A DNA stretch of 64,000 nt from Caecitellus pseudoparvulus (lineage: Eukaryota; Bigyra: Bicosoecida): positions 434,001 through 498,000 of the forward strand of contig CBFFRQ010000042.1 of assembly GCA_965644315.1 (NCBI GenBank), in the 5' to 3' direction. Below are positions 1-10,355 of this stretch, one piece after another (position 1 is the stretch's first letter; each line of letters opens with the position of its first letter). Under the pieces are notes generated by a model. The model was not told where the DNA came from. It worked only from the letters and a program-made list of their open reading frames with translations, and searched no databases. The translations under genes were made by a program, and so were the position numbers.

Positions 1-110
1 CAACGGACACAGTAGCCAGACTCCGCTGTCTCTGCTGCCTTGCCTTGTGCCTCGGTTCCCTCGCTCTTTCCACTCTCTCCACACCTCACCGCTTGTGCCC
101 CACATCACAG

Positions 111-2872
111 GGAGCTCACCAACACCCTCTTCTCTGCACTGCGAGATGACAGTGTTTTTTATGACATGCCCGACAAGCTGCGACGCCCCCTCATCTTCTA
201 CTTCGCCCATCCTGCCGCTGTGTGCGTGGCAGGCGTGTGCTGTGGCTGCACCCGCCAGCGCTGCACAGCTCGTCGCCACTTGACTCTCCACAGGTATGCC
301 AACAAGCTGCAGCTGGCGGGCCTGGGCGACCACATCGACCTGCACACCCAGAAGGTGTTCGAGACAGGGGTGGACGAGATGAGCTGGGACGACATGGACG
401 GCATGCAGGTGCGCACGGCCATTCTGCAGCGTGGGACTCACGCAGCCTCGCGCCCTTCACTGCACTGCACACTGCCCACACCTGCGTGCAGAATGAAGAC
501 TTTGCCTGGCCGACAGTGCGCGAGGCCATGGACTTCCGGCAGAAGGTGCGGCCTGTGCAGGTGCTGTGTGCGGCGCAGAAGTTCCCTGCTGGCGCCCTGG
601 TGCAGGCACGCCTCCCACCGCACACACCCCCCACCTCGCACCACAGGTGTACGATGCCGTCGTGGCTCTCATCAAGTCCATGCCCGAACCTGCCAGCACG
701 CCGCTGGGGCAGGCCAGCCCGTACTGGGCACTCTTCATGGGTTTCGAGCATGAGCGCATCCACCTGGAGACGTCGTCAGTGTTGATCAAGCAGCTGCCCG
801 TGTCCAGTGTCAGGCGGCCTGGCAGGTGGCAGTACGGCCCTTCCTTTGCACGGACACCGACAGAGGCACCGGAAAACACCCTGCTGGACCTGCCCGCGAA
901 GCAGGTGGTGCTGGGCAAGCCCCAGGATTTCCCGTCGTATGGCTGGGACAATGAGTACGGCAGCCGCAAGGTGGCGGTGCCTGCCTTCAAGGCGGCTTCC
1001 TTCCTCGTCACCAACGCTGAGTTCCTGCCCTTCGTCATGGCGGGTGGGTACACCCAGAAGAAGTACTGGGTGTCCCCTGCCGGTGACGACGAGGGCTGGC
1101 GGTGGGTAACCTTCCGCAACGCCACCCACCCCTCCTGGTGGGTGGCCACCAAGGCCATGCCCCAGTTCATCGGCGGCAAGCCCGGCCTGCCCTACCAGAA
1201 GGACGACGGCACAGAGGCTGCAGGGGACGGGGCCCAGTTCCGCCTGCGCGTCATGTTCGACATCGTGGACATGCCTTGGGACTGGCCGGTGGAGGTGAAC
1301 TACCTCGAGGCGCGTGCCTTCCTCAACTGGAAGGAGGAGTGCGCTTGCGGCGTCAAGTTCCGCATGCCCACAGAGGCAGAGTACCACGTCCTGAGGGCTG
1401 ATCCCTGTGCGCTGCCTGGCAGCGACACAGCGCCCGATGCCACTGCCGTGGCCGGAGGCGGCGCGGCCGGCTGCGTCCCTCGGCGCAGCGGCCCCGGGCT
1501 GCTGGCCCGGGAGGGTGACCCTGAGACGGGCCACTCCCCCATCACGCCCAGCCTTGAGGCGGGTTCCACAGACTCCCTGTCTGGCAAGGTGGACGTGATC
1601 ATGCAGGCGCAGGCGCCAGGCAACGTGAACATGCGCTTCGGCTCCAGCACGCCGGTGGACATGTTCCCACCCTCTGCCGCCGGCGCATTCGACACGCACG
1701 GCAACGTGTGGGAGTGGGCAGAGGACCACTTCGGCCCCCTGCCTGACTTCAACATCCACTTCCTGTACGACGACTTCTCCACGCCCTGCTTCGACGGCTG
1801 GCACACAATGATCCTGGGCGGCTCCTGGGTGTCCACGGGCGACCAAGCCTCCAACTTTGCTCGCTACGCCTTCCGTCGCCACTTCTTCCAGCACCTGGGT
1901 TTCAGGTACGTCGCCCTGCCTGGGGATGCCAAGGAGCCGTTCCCTGGCTGCGCCACGGTGGCCAACCTGTGGGAGGGGCATGGCGCGCTCAGTGCTGACC
2001 TCACAGATGGTTACGCACCCCTGCCAGAGCGCCTGCCCTCCTTGGCACCCGCCACCCCCGTGCTGGACTACTCGCCCGAAGAGCCTGGCACACTTCTCGG
2101 CATGGCAGCAGACTACCCCGCCCAACTGGCCCAGCTGGTGAAGGCCGCGTACCGGGGTGCAGTGGGTGGAGACGGCAGCCCCACCAGCTCAGACGGCGTG
2201 CCGGCAAGCCAAGCCAAGGTCTTGCACCTGGGCTGTGGCGCGGGGGGTGGCACGCTGCAGCTGTGTGCGTACTTTGGCCTGGTGGTGGGCGTGGATGCGT
2301 CGGAGCCCCACATCCGCCACGCCCGGGTGTTGCAGCACCACGGCTTGCTGGAGTACCAGCGCACGAAAGAGGGTGTGCTCACCACCACGGCCAACATCAC
2401 TGTCCCAGCAGCCTTGCCCAGGCACAGGGCCGTGTACGCGCTGAGTGCCCTGGAGGAGCTGTCGGAGGAAGTGTGGGCCAAAGCACCCTACGATGTCGTG
2501 GTGCTGGACCGCGTGCTGGACGGCATGGCCAAGCCCCTGGCTCTGGCCAAGGCCCTGCCACGCCTCGTGCGGCCTGGCGGCAAGGTCGTCGTGGCCTCTG
2601 CCAACAACTGGGACGCCAGCGTCACCCCCCGCAACTCCTGGCTGGGCGGCTTTTGCATGAACGGGGAGGAGTTCACGACGCAGGCCATGCTGCAGCACAC
2701 GTGGAAGCACCAGCTGTCCCTCGTCTCCTCAACAGACGTCCCGCGCCTGTCTCAAGCCTCCCCGCGGCAGTTCACGCTGCAGGTGGTCCAGTGCACTGTG
2801 TGGTCCAGGGAGGAGAGTGCACCCGAGGCAGGCCAAGGGGAAGTGGAGGACGTCTCACTGGAGAAAGCGTGA
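111..2872 (+). CDS. ovoA: 5-histidylcysteine sulfoxide synthase with methyltransferase domain (OvoA), 5' partial
   Basis: OvoA joins cysteine to histidine in the first step of ovothiol synthesis, and its C-terminal domain can methylate the product. Visible exons are 111-221, 294-408, 492-560 and 647-2872; all junctions keep phase, and the protein starts upstream of the window because an acceptor CAG precedes base 111. The order is a DinB-like helical domain carrying the iron-binding pattern HERIHLE near 750-770, an FGE/sulfatase-type domain (RMPTEAEYH, NVWEWAEDHFG, LGGSWVSTGDQ, HLGFRYV), and a class I methyltransferase with the SAM loop HLGCGAGGG near 2226-2252 followed by VVGVDAS. The H-x3-H-x-E triad and the fused methyltransferase separate it from ergothioneine synthase EgtB, which lacks that domain. 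The last exon is continuous and ends before a 323-bp gap. Identity is confident; whether the methyltransferase is active cannot be seen. Confidence 0.9.
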
Positions 2873-3195
2873 GTGGCGTCTCTGTCCTGCTCAATGCATG
2901 CTTGTTTGTGGGCGGCTCTCTGTGCACAAGGCACACAGCCTTGACACGGGCCACACGCCAGGGTCCGTGCTAGTGACGCTGGCACTGCAACGTGCCCATG
3001 CAGACACTACTCAGTCATTCCAGCCCCGCACCGCGTGAACCAACTCACCCCCTCACGCGCTTGAGCTTGCCCTCCTCCTGACCACTCAGGTGCGGCTCAC
3101 CGGCGTTTCGCCTGCTGCACTGCACCCACGCACCTCCACCTGCGCCCTGGCCCCTCACAGGCTCCGTCTGCACACCTCCACGACAACTGTCCGCC
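2873..3195. other. Intergenic gap between ovoA and the small membrane protein gene
   Basis: This 323-bp stretch should hold the ovoA 3' UTR and the promoter and leader of the next gene. No coding exon, RNA gene or clear TATA or polyadenylation motif was seen. Confidence 0.5.
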
Positions 3196-3965
3196 ATGCC
3201 TGCCGACATCAACCACCAGTCCTCCAGCATCTCCTCCCAGTCCTCCCGCAAGGTGAACAAGGACCCCTTGTGCAAGCCAGTCACGGATGCCTTCGACTAC
3301 TTCTTCAACGAGACCGTGTTCGGTGGCTCTCTTGCTGCTGAGTTTGGCGCCCTCTTCAACTTCCTGTTTGGCCATGTCATGTTCTGGGCGGTGGGCCTGC
3401 CCACCATGCTGGACTATGGCTTCGAAGAGACACGCAACGGAGACAATGGTGTGTGTTTGGTGCTTGCGTGCTCACTGGACTGCAGCCTGCAGCGCCTGGC
3501 CCTCTCACCAGCATGGCGTGAGCTGAGCCAGAAGCTGTGATTAACATAGCATCTGTGGTGCTTTAGCAAGTGCTCAAGGCCGCCTGCAGCGCCCCGGGCT
3601 CTACCTGTGTCTTATGTCCCATTTCCGCACTGGCCTCACCCTGCCCGCCACCACCCTCCCCCTCGCAGACGTGACCCCCTCAGGCCTGAAGGGCAGCGGC
3701 GCCTTCATTGTGACCCTGGTGCTCATGGTCATCGCCACCGTGATCTTCGTGACAAAGATGGTGAGGCCTCCCCCGTACCCGTCTGCACGCGCGCGCACAT
3801 GCATTCCCGCCGCTGGATCGCCCACCGCAGTACTACCAATTCGGCATCGTCTCTGAGCGCCTGCAAGCCAAGGCCGCCGCCGAGGAGGCCCACCGCGAGC
3901 GAATGGCCAAGCTGCGCAACGCACGCAGCGCCCAGGCTGCCGGCACTGGTGCCGCCGCCGAGTAA
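3196..3965 (+). CDS. Small two-helix membrane protein of unknown function
   Basis: Exons 3196-3448, 3669-3760 and 3831-3965 join in phase into a protein of about 159 residues. The start follows a good context (gtccgccATGc). A polar, Ser-rich N-terminus is followed by a hydrophobic segment in the first exon (around LFNFLFGHVMFWAVGLP) and a second, very clear one in exon 2 (GAFIVTLVLMVIATVIFV). The C-terminus is charged, helical and Ala/Glu/Arg-rich (SERLQAKAAAEEAHRERMAK) and probably lies on one face of the membrane. There is no cleavable signal peptide. I do not recognise the family. Size and topology would suit an accessory subunit of an organelle or ER membrane complex, but that is a guess. 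The tight GT-AG introns of 70-220 nt and preserved phase support it being a real gene. Confidence 0.7.
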
Positions 3966-4194
3966 GCTGCCTTGTCTGTGGGCGGGTATCCAGTGCGGCG
4001 CCACAGGTGCTGGCTGGTCCCCGGCTCACGCCCCCTCCCCACCCTAACCCTTGGGTGTGTGCAGAGTGGACCGCTTCACAATGCACGCCTCATACTCAAC
4101 ACGCTGCATCCCTGCAGCCAAGCATGCCTCTGCCAGGCACTGCTCGCTGCCGATGCTGCTTCAGGCAGGGACGGCGTGGCCAACTGCAAGCGAA

Positions 4195-6751
4195 ATGGCA
4201 ACTCTTGTGGTCGCCACAGCCCGGCTTGGCGGGGACCCTGGCGATGACGCGGCGAATCCTGGCCAACCAGCGGCATACTTGCTCCGCACCAGCACAGGGG
4301 AGAAGTACGGCCTCCCACCAGGCGAGACCGTCATCGGCAGGGTGGAGCCAGCAGATGTGGTCGTCGCCGATGCAGCTGCCATCAGCAGCAGGCATGCCAG
4401 GATTGCCATCAACGACGAGACAAGGGTGGCAACACTGACTGATCTGACTTCCTCCAATGGTTCAAGGCTGCTGTTCGAGGATGGTGGGTGCGCTGCGACT
4501 TGTGGAGTTTCGCCAGCGTTTGCCCCGCATTGGGCTGCCCGAATCAACCCGCCCAGGTGCGGACATCAAGCTGAAGCCCGGCGTTCCCGAGGTCATCCCC
4601 CTGACAAACTCCATCATTCTGGGAACTGAGAGCTTCGTCTTTGAATGGGTCGACATGCCTGAGGAAGAGCCAGCCGCCGCAGCTGAAGTGTGCGTGCCAT
4701 GGCCTGGGATGCCTGGCCCACTGTGCCCCACAGCCCCCGTCCCTGCGCGCAGAGATGGACAACCAGGCCCCACTGTACCATACGCTCCGCCGACATTGGA
4801 CGTTGTGGCTGCTCATGGAGCAGCTGCAGACGAGTTGGAGCAAGAGGACAGCCTGGAGGCGACGCTGCCCTTCCCTGGCGCCAACGCTGACTCTTCCTTG
4901 TTGGGGACAGCCCTGGGCGGCCGCGAGCAGGACCTGGACGTTGATGATGACTTGGCGCCCACGATCCCCTTCTCTCATGATGAGTGCAGCTTGCCGCCCA
5001 CCATCCCCTTTCACCCTGAAGACGCCCTGCCCACTCCGACGGGGACTGGCGGCACACCTGCGCCCGTCCACGCTGCGGCGAGTACTGCACTGCAAGGTCT
5101 GAACGTAAGCGTCATCAGTGATGCATCAGAGGAGCTGCTGCCAGCTGCAGCAGCTCTCAAGCTGTCTGGCAACCAACATGTGGCGCCTCAAGTGGATGAG
5201 GGGGGTGTGGCGGGGTCGGACGAGGTGGGTGAGGGGGGTGTGGCGGGGTCGGACGAGGTGGGTGTGGGGGGTGTGGCGGGGTCGGACGAGGTAGGTGAGG
5301 GGGGTGTGGGGGGGTCGGACGAGGTGGGTGAGAGGGGTGGGGCGGGGGCGGACGCGGTGGGTGTGGGGGGGGTGGCGGGGTCGGACGAGGTAGGTGAGAG
5401 GGGTGTGGCGGGGTCGGACGAGGTGGGTGAGGGGGGTGTGGCGGGGTCGGACGAGGTGGGTGAGGGGGGTGTGGCGGGGTCAGACGAGGTGGGTGAGAGG
5501 GGTGTGTCGGGGTCGGAGGAGGTGGGTGAGGGGGGTGTGGCGGGGTCGGACGAGGTGAGTGAGGGGGGTGTGGCGGGGTCGGACGAGGTAGGTGAGGGGG
5601 GTGTGTCGGGGTCAGACGAGGTGGATGAGGGGGGTGTGGCGGGGTCGGACGAGGTGGGTGAGGGGGGTGTGTCGGGGTCGGACGAGGTGGGTGAGAGGGG
5701 TGTGTCGGGGTCGGACGAGGTGGGTGAGGGGGTGTGGCGGGGTCAGACGAGGTGGGTGAGGGGGTGTGGCGGGGTCGGACGAGGTGGGTGAGGGGGTGTG
5801 GCGGGGTCGGACGAGGTGGATGAGGGGGGTGTGGCGGGGTCGGACGAGGTGGGTGAGGGGGGTGTGGCGGGGTCGGACGAGGGTGACTCTGGTTCGCGTG
5901 ACAGCGCCAGTGGCAGTGGCGAAGGATATGCGCAGGAGAGCTCAAGCCCCGCGCCAGCCCAAGAGGCCACAAGTCGCCCACTTCGCAGCAGACGCACCAG
6001 GGCGCGACGCGGTGCAAAAGAGCAGGAGCAAGTGAGAGTGTGTGTCACGCACATGGAAGTGACGCGCAAGATTCGGCGCGACGTGGCCAAGTTAGGGGGC
6101 ACCCTTGTCAGTGACCCAGCCAAGGCCACCCACTTGGTGTCCGACGCTCTTCAGCGCACCGTCAAGTTCTTGTGTGCATTACAGCGCACCCCCCACATCG
6201 TTGGCGCCGGGTGGCTGGACCTCAGCGTCGCCGCTGGCAGCTGGCTGGACCCCACGTCTCCTGACCATGCCGAGCTGTGCCAGCTGAAAGATACGAAGCA
6301 GGAGAAGGCGCTGGGCGTTCGGCTCGCTGAAGTCCTGGACAGGCGGCGACAGAGCCCTGGCTTGCTCTTTGATGGGTGGGTGGCACACATCCTGCCAGGA
6401 GCAGCTGAGCTCCCGGGTCCTTCGGTGGCCGACTTGCGGACAATGCTGCAAGCTGCAGGCGCTGTTGTGCGCAAGTCTGCCCCGGCGGCTTCCAAGGCAG
6501 GGGGGGGGCAGGTACTCGTCATCGGGAGCAGCGCCGACGTCGCAAGCCTGTCAGAGGCCGTGAAGGGCAAGCTGCAGCACCCGGTCGTGCAGCCTGCGTG
6601 GGTGGTGGAGGCGCTGTTCAGGCTGCAGTTCCCGTGGGACATGCACGACCTGCTCGCAGGCGACGTCCCCGCCCCCGCCCCAGCTGCCCGAGGCACCAAA
6701 CGAAGAAGCAAGCGCGCGACAGCCCCCGCTGCCAAGCGCTCTCGCAAGTAG
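4195..6751 (+). CDS. FHA plus tandem BRCT protein, MDC1-like (reading frame interrupted in the repeat)
   Basis: Exon 1 (4195-4483) encodes a phosphothreonine-binding FHA domain: VIGRVEPADVVV, then SSRHARIAI and LTDLTSSNGSRL, which are the GR, SxxH and NG signatures. The intron 4484-4556 restores phase into the last FHA strands. An acidic linker follows with four T-x-P-F/Y motifs, then a 33-bp minisatellite coding an 11-residue Gly/Glu repeat (5192-5881). The C-terminus (about 6030-6650) is a tandem BRCT pair: VTRKIRRDVAKLGGTLVSD, HIVGAGWLDLS, and FDGWVAHILP leading into the second repeat. A basic tail (GTKRRSKRATAPAAKRSRK) looks like a nuclear signal. N-terminal FHA, long repeat linker and C-terminal BRCT pair is the architecture of the DNA-break mediator MDC1; NBS1 has its BRCTs next to the FHA instead. 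Three consecutive 32-bp units put a stop at 5789-5791 before the frame returns, so the protein as assembled is broken there. Confidence 0.75.
5192..5881 (+). repeat. 33-bp coding minisatellite, 21 units
   Basis: Twenty-one tandem units of the consensus gtgggtgaggggggtgtggc plus ggggtcggacgag. Eighteen are 33 bp and three adjacent ones (5720-5751, 5752-5783, 5784-5815) are 32 bp through loss of one G in the G-run. A 33-bp unit encodes the 11-residue repeat VGEGGVAGSDE. Variants include GTG/GTA at the first codon, gag/gtg in the third and gcg/tcg (A/S) inside the unit. The units are contiguous with no spacers, so this is a minisatellite and not a CRISPR array. The reverse strand is also open and Pro/His-rich, which is a composition artefact. 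Confidence 0.97.
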
Positions 6752-6771
6752 TGTCAGGGCAACGCTTCGCT

Positions 6772-7794
6772 TCACTGGCCCGCCGCCGCCGTGGGCGCTG
6801 GCGAGACTGGGTGGGCGGCGCCTGCCACTGGCACGCCAGTGGTGGCATGCGGCTGCTGGAAGGCAGAGTCCACCACCACTCGTTGGCTTTGTGTGTTCAC
6901 GAGGTTGAAAGTGTCTGCGTGCCCGTACCAGTCCGCCAGCTCTATGGCCGTGTGGCTGAGGCGTGTGACGGCGTCTAGTTTGCTCCCTGCAGCCTTGAGC
7001 ACCTTCACGCACTCGACACGGCCATATTCACAGGCAGTGAGCAGTGGAGTGTATCCCGTGCGCTGTGAGTGAGTGGGGCGAGGAACGGCTGTGATGTGTG
7101 TGAATGCAGCGAGAGCTGAGCCAGCCAGCGCCTTACGTCGGCTGCGTCCCACACGTCGCTGGTGGTTTGGTCAATGAGGCGGCGTAGGACCTTGCCTGTC
7201 AGCCCAATGGCACCCCAATGAAAAACGTTGCGTCCGCAAATCTGCAGGAGAGCGGCGGCGCTTGGAGTGGCTGCCAGAGTTGCCATGGCCATGGTGGCGT
7301 TTCGCCAACGCACATCTTGCTGCGCCAAGTCCGCGCCAGCGTCGGCCAGCAGCTGAACGGCATAAGCATTGGACCGTTGGCAGGCGATGTGCAGGACAGT
7401 CTGGCCTGTCTCCGGCTGTGCAAGCGGCGGCAGCGGCAGTGCTGCGTGCAAGGCGCCCCTTGGCAGCGTGGGCGGGGCAGCTCACCAGGGCAGCGTTAAC
7501 ATCTGCGGCATGGTTCAAAACCAGCTGCCGCACCATTTCAAGCGCGTCCACGTTTTCCACAGCACACATAAGAGGCGTGTAGCCACGGCTATCTCGGGCC
7601 TCGAAAGCCATGGGGTCCCTCTCCAGGATCGCCGCAAGCGTGTCCACTTCGCCGTACATGGCAGCAGCGTGGATGGGTTTCACGACGGGCAGTGGAGGGT
7701 TGCCAGTGGGGGAGGTCTCCATGCCGCTTGTGCCGGCTGCACCCGCAGAGTGGGCAGACAGAGCAGCTGCTGCAGTGGGGTTCTTGGCTTCCAT
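6772..7794 (-). CDS. Ankyrin-repeat protein
   Basis: Three exons read right to left, 7794-7486, 7415-7137 and 7062-6772, all joined at complete codons, give about 292 residues. Ankyrin signatures are plain: PIHAAAMYGEVDTLAAILERD, then RGYTPLMCAVENVDALEMV, GQTVLHIACQRSNAYAVQLL and TGYTPLLTACEYGRVECVKV, followed by a weaker HTAIELADWYGHADTFNLV. That makes about six ankyrin units forming a protein-binding solenoid, with a short Ala/Ser-rich N-terminus and an Ala/Pro-rich C-terminal tail. There is no enzymatic domain, signal peptide or membrane segment. The stop lies 20 bp from the stop of the MDC1-like gene, so the two genes are convergent with almost no spacer. The partner is unknown; ankyrin repeats alone do not reveal a role. 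Confidence 0.85.
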
Positions 7795-7991
7795 GATTGC
7801 CGGTGAGTGTGTGGTGCATGGGGCTGGGCGGTCTTTGGCGGTTCAGTGAATTGTGCCCACATCGCCCGGGTGTGCCAGCCGCCCCCTGCCAAGAGCCAGA
7901 GCAGGCGGGCCTTAGCCCAGTTGCAGGCCGCACCCGGCACTGCACAAACGAGCCTGCATTGGCGCCCCTCGCCGCGCCACGTGAGCGCGCT

Positions 7992-10355
7992 CTACCACAC
8001 GAACTTGCCACCGTTGCGGCGGTGCTGGGCGCCGGCGTCCCATGCGGCACTGCCCTCAGCCCGCCCACCAGCCCGTCTGCTGCCCCCACCGCGCTGCCCA
8101 CTGCCACGGAAGCCAGACCAGAAGTCATCCCCCCCTCTGCGCTGCCCGTCGCGCCCCCCCTGCCTCGATTGCGAGCGTTGCCCGCCAGTGTACCCTCCCC
8201 GAGCTCGCTGCTGGCCGTGGCGCCCTGACCCGCCGCCATTGCCCCACCCTTGGCGGTGCCCACCCCGACCACTGCCACCGCCACGTGGCCTCGCCCCCAT
8301 GGCGCGTGCCGACTGCAGGGTGGTGGCCACTGAGGAAGGCAGGCGGGGGGCGACACGCAGAGTGCCTGACGTGTCCGCTGCCACGATGGCGCCAGCCAGG
8401 TGCGCAGGCACGTCAAAGACAGTCGTGCCGCGCCGCTCCAAGGGGTCCTCCACGGCCCCCTCTTCAGCCTGGGCGCTGTCTCCGCCCAGAGACATGTACT
8501 TGGCTGCGATGCGCAGCGGGTCCCACTCGCCGCTGCCCGCCACACCGGCGGCATCGCAGGCCTGCTGCAGGTCCTGCAGGAACTCAGGCCGCAGCCTGTG
8601 CATGGGCGCGGGCGGCACCCATGCCAGTGTCACCTGCCGTCCGTTGCCCGTGAGCAAGGAAGCGGTGACATCCTCAGCGGCGCCGACGCCCAGCGCCGTG
8701 GCTGCGAGGGCAGTGCCGGCGACAGTGCCATCGCCGCCCACAGCCTGCAGCAAGGTGCTGTACACCGCCTCTACACTCAGCTCGTCAGGCAAGTCCTTGC
8801 CCCGAATGGGTGCAACTTGTGCCCCGCTGCTGCGTGCCGCCCGTGCTGCCTGGCGCAGCAACTGCAGCGTCTGCTGGCGGGGCAGACCACCCTCCTCACT
8901 GCCAGCCCCGCCCAGTGTCGTCGGCAGGGCGGCGGGCGTGACGAAGTCCACGCTGATGGACAGGTTGCTGGCATACCTGCCCAGCGTGCCCCGGTCCTCT
9001 GCGTCACAGATGATGACGTTGCTGCCAGACTTACCAGCACGCCCCGTGCGACCCGTGCGGTGCACGAACGGCTCCTCGTTGTGCGGCAAGGAGGCGTGCA
9101 CGACGGCCCGCACCGAGTCGATGTCCAGGCCCCGTGCCGCGACGTCGGTGGCCACCAGCACTTGTGCCCGGCCAGACTTGAACTGCCGCAGGGCCGCCTC
9201 ACGCGCGCCCTGGGACATGTCGCCCTCCAACGCCACCAGCTGCACACCCGGGACCCGCAGGCGCCCCACTAGCTCCCGTGTCTCGCGCTTGGTCTGGGTG
9301 AACACCAGCACGGGCCCCTGCGGCGCCAGGCGCTCCAGCGCCCGGGCGACGATGTGCTCCCGCAGCGTCTCTGCGCCGTGCGCCCCGGAAGGCAGGGGGG
9401 CATCCTGGATGACCACTGCCCGGTGGTCCACCGTGGCAGGGATCTTGCTGGCTTCATCCCCCACCAGGTCCACCAGCACGGGGTCGGCGCAGTACTTGGA
9501 GGAGAGGCGGTGCACCCAGGAGGGCACCGTGGCGCTCCACAGCATGCAGGAGCGCCCCTCTGGCGTGGCGTTGAAGACCTTCTCCACGTCCTCTTTGAAC
9601 CCCATGTTCAGCATCTCGTCCGCCTCATCCAGCACGACGAAGTCACAGGCGCTCAGGTCCAGCGTGCGCCGCTGCAGGTGGTCCAGCACCCTGCCTGGTG
9701 TCCCCACCACGACGTCCACGCCCTTGCGCAGGGTGCTCTCCTGAGCAGGGAAGGGCGACCCTCCGTACACGATGGCAGCCTTCAGCCCGCGGGGCAGCAC
9801 CCGGCCAAACTCCTCCCCCACCTGCCGTGCCAGCTCGCGCGTGGGCGCCAGCACGATGGCACGCGGCAGACGACGCCCGAAAGAGTCCTCTGCAGGTGCG
9901 GATGTGAGCAGGCGCTGCGCCAGGGGGACAGCGAAGCCCAAGGTCTTGCCGCTGCCTGTCCGGGCTCGCACGACGACATCCTTGCCATCCAGGATATGGT
10001 GCAGAGTAGAGGCCTGCACTGGGAACAGCGTCGTGAACCCGGATCGCTGCAGTTGTGAAATGAGGCTTTTTTCCAAAGGGAAGTTCGTTACTGGCTGCGA
10101 TGCGCTGGCTGGGGCGTCCGCCTGCTCCAGAGTTTCGGCTGCGTTTTGCGCAGCCTCGCTTGCTGAGGGCGCCGCTTGCCACCTGCTGCTGGCACTTTCA
10201 CTGGAAAACGCCACGCCATGGCCATGCACAGGTACTAAACGAGTAGATGTAGGCACACTTGCTACCGCGACACTTCGCAAGGAGGTGCTGGCAAGCACGC
10301 CTGTCCTGGCGTTCCGGGCCGGGCTGGCACACGCGCGAACGCAGGCGGTCCACAT
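7992..10355 (-). CDS. Organelle-type DEAD-box RNA helicase with GUCT-like and RGG C-terminus
   Basis: All SF2 DEAD-box motifs are present: Q-motif region GFTTLFPVQ, motif I ARTGSGKT, Ia PTRELARQ, Ib GTPGR, II DEAD, III SATV, IV VFTQTK, V ATDVAARGLDI, and VI HRTGRTGRAGK. After the core come SLLTGNGRQVTLAW and VFDVPAHLAGAIV, which resemble the GUCT domain of the nucleolar Gu/DDX21 and plant RH3/RH53 group. The end is a Gly/Arg-rich tail (about 8000-8320) for RNA binding. The frame is open beyond the chosen ATG at 10355, but this ATG begins a stretch rich in Arg, Ala, Ser and Thr with no acidic residue for some 60 codons, as expected of a mitochondrial or plastid presequence. Likely roles are organelle ribosome assembly or intron processing. 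It is a single exon, divergent from a cold-shock protein gene. Confidence 0.88.
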   Translation of the reverse strand: MWTACVRACASPARNARTGVLASTSLRSVAVASVPTSTRLVPVHGHGVAFSSESASSRWQAAPSASEAAQNAAETLEQADAPASASQPVTNFPLEKSLISQLQRSGFTTLFPVQASTLHHILDGKDVVVRARTGSGKTLGFAVPLAQRLLTSAPAEDSFGRRLPRAIVLAPTRELARQVGEEFGRVLPRGLKAAIVYGGSPFPAQESTLRKGVDVVVGTPGRVLDHLQRRTLDLSACDFVVLDEADEMLNMGFKEDVEKVFNATPEGRSCMLWSATVPSWVHRLSSKYCADPVLVDLVGDEASKIPATVDHRAVVIQDAPLPSGAHGAETLREHIVARALERLAPQGPVLVFTQTKRETRELVGRLRVPGVQLVALEGDMSQGAREAALRQFKSGRAQVLVATDVAARGLDIDSVRAVVHASLPHNEEPFVHRTGRTGRAGKSGSNVIICDAEDRGTLGRYASNLSISVDFVTPAALPTTLGGAGSEEGGLPRQQTLQLLRQAARAARSSGAQVAPIRGKDLPDELSVEAVYSTLLQAVGGDGTVAGTALAATALGVGAAEDVTASLLTGNGRQVTLAWVPPAPMHRLRPEFLQDLQQACDAAGVAGSGEWDPLRIAAKYMSLGGDSAQAEEGAVEDPLERRGTTVFDVPAHLAGAIVAADTSGTLRVAPRLPSSVATTLQSARAMGARPRGGGSGRGGHRQGWGNGGGSGRHGQQRARGGYTGGQRSQSRQGGRDGQRRGGDDFWSGFRGSGQRGGGSRRAGGRAEGSAAWDAGAQHRRNGGKFVW

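Noticed and set aside
776-2125. 449-codon minus-strand frame opposite ovoA
   Set aside because: Composition (Val/Gly/Arg/His) and position are those of an antisense shadow; OvoA motifs are on the plus strand.
4688-4752. Possible intron in the linker of the MDC1-like gene
   Set aside because: Donor-like GTGTGC and acceptor-like GCGCAG are present, but removing 65 nt would shift out of the acidic frame that continues into the repeat.
5192-5881. Regular repeats as a CRISPR array
   Set aside because: Units are contiguous, lack unique spacers, sit inside a eukaryotic gene and encode an 11-residue repeat.
5157-6017. 286-codon Pro/His-rich open frame on the minus strand
   Set aside because: It is the reverse complement of the GC-rich minisatellite; a 33-bp period keeps several frames open. 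There are no domains, and the plus strand has the FHA and BRCT coding signal.
7807-9744. 645-codon plus-strand open frame
   Set aside because: It lies opposite the DEAD-box helicase, whose motifs are all on the minus strand; the plus frame is Arg/Pro/Ser-rich without any motif, a GC effect.
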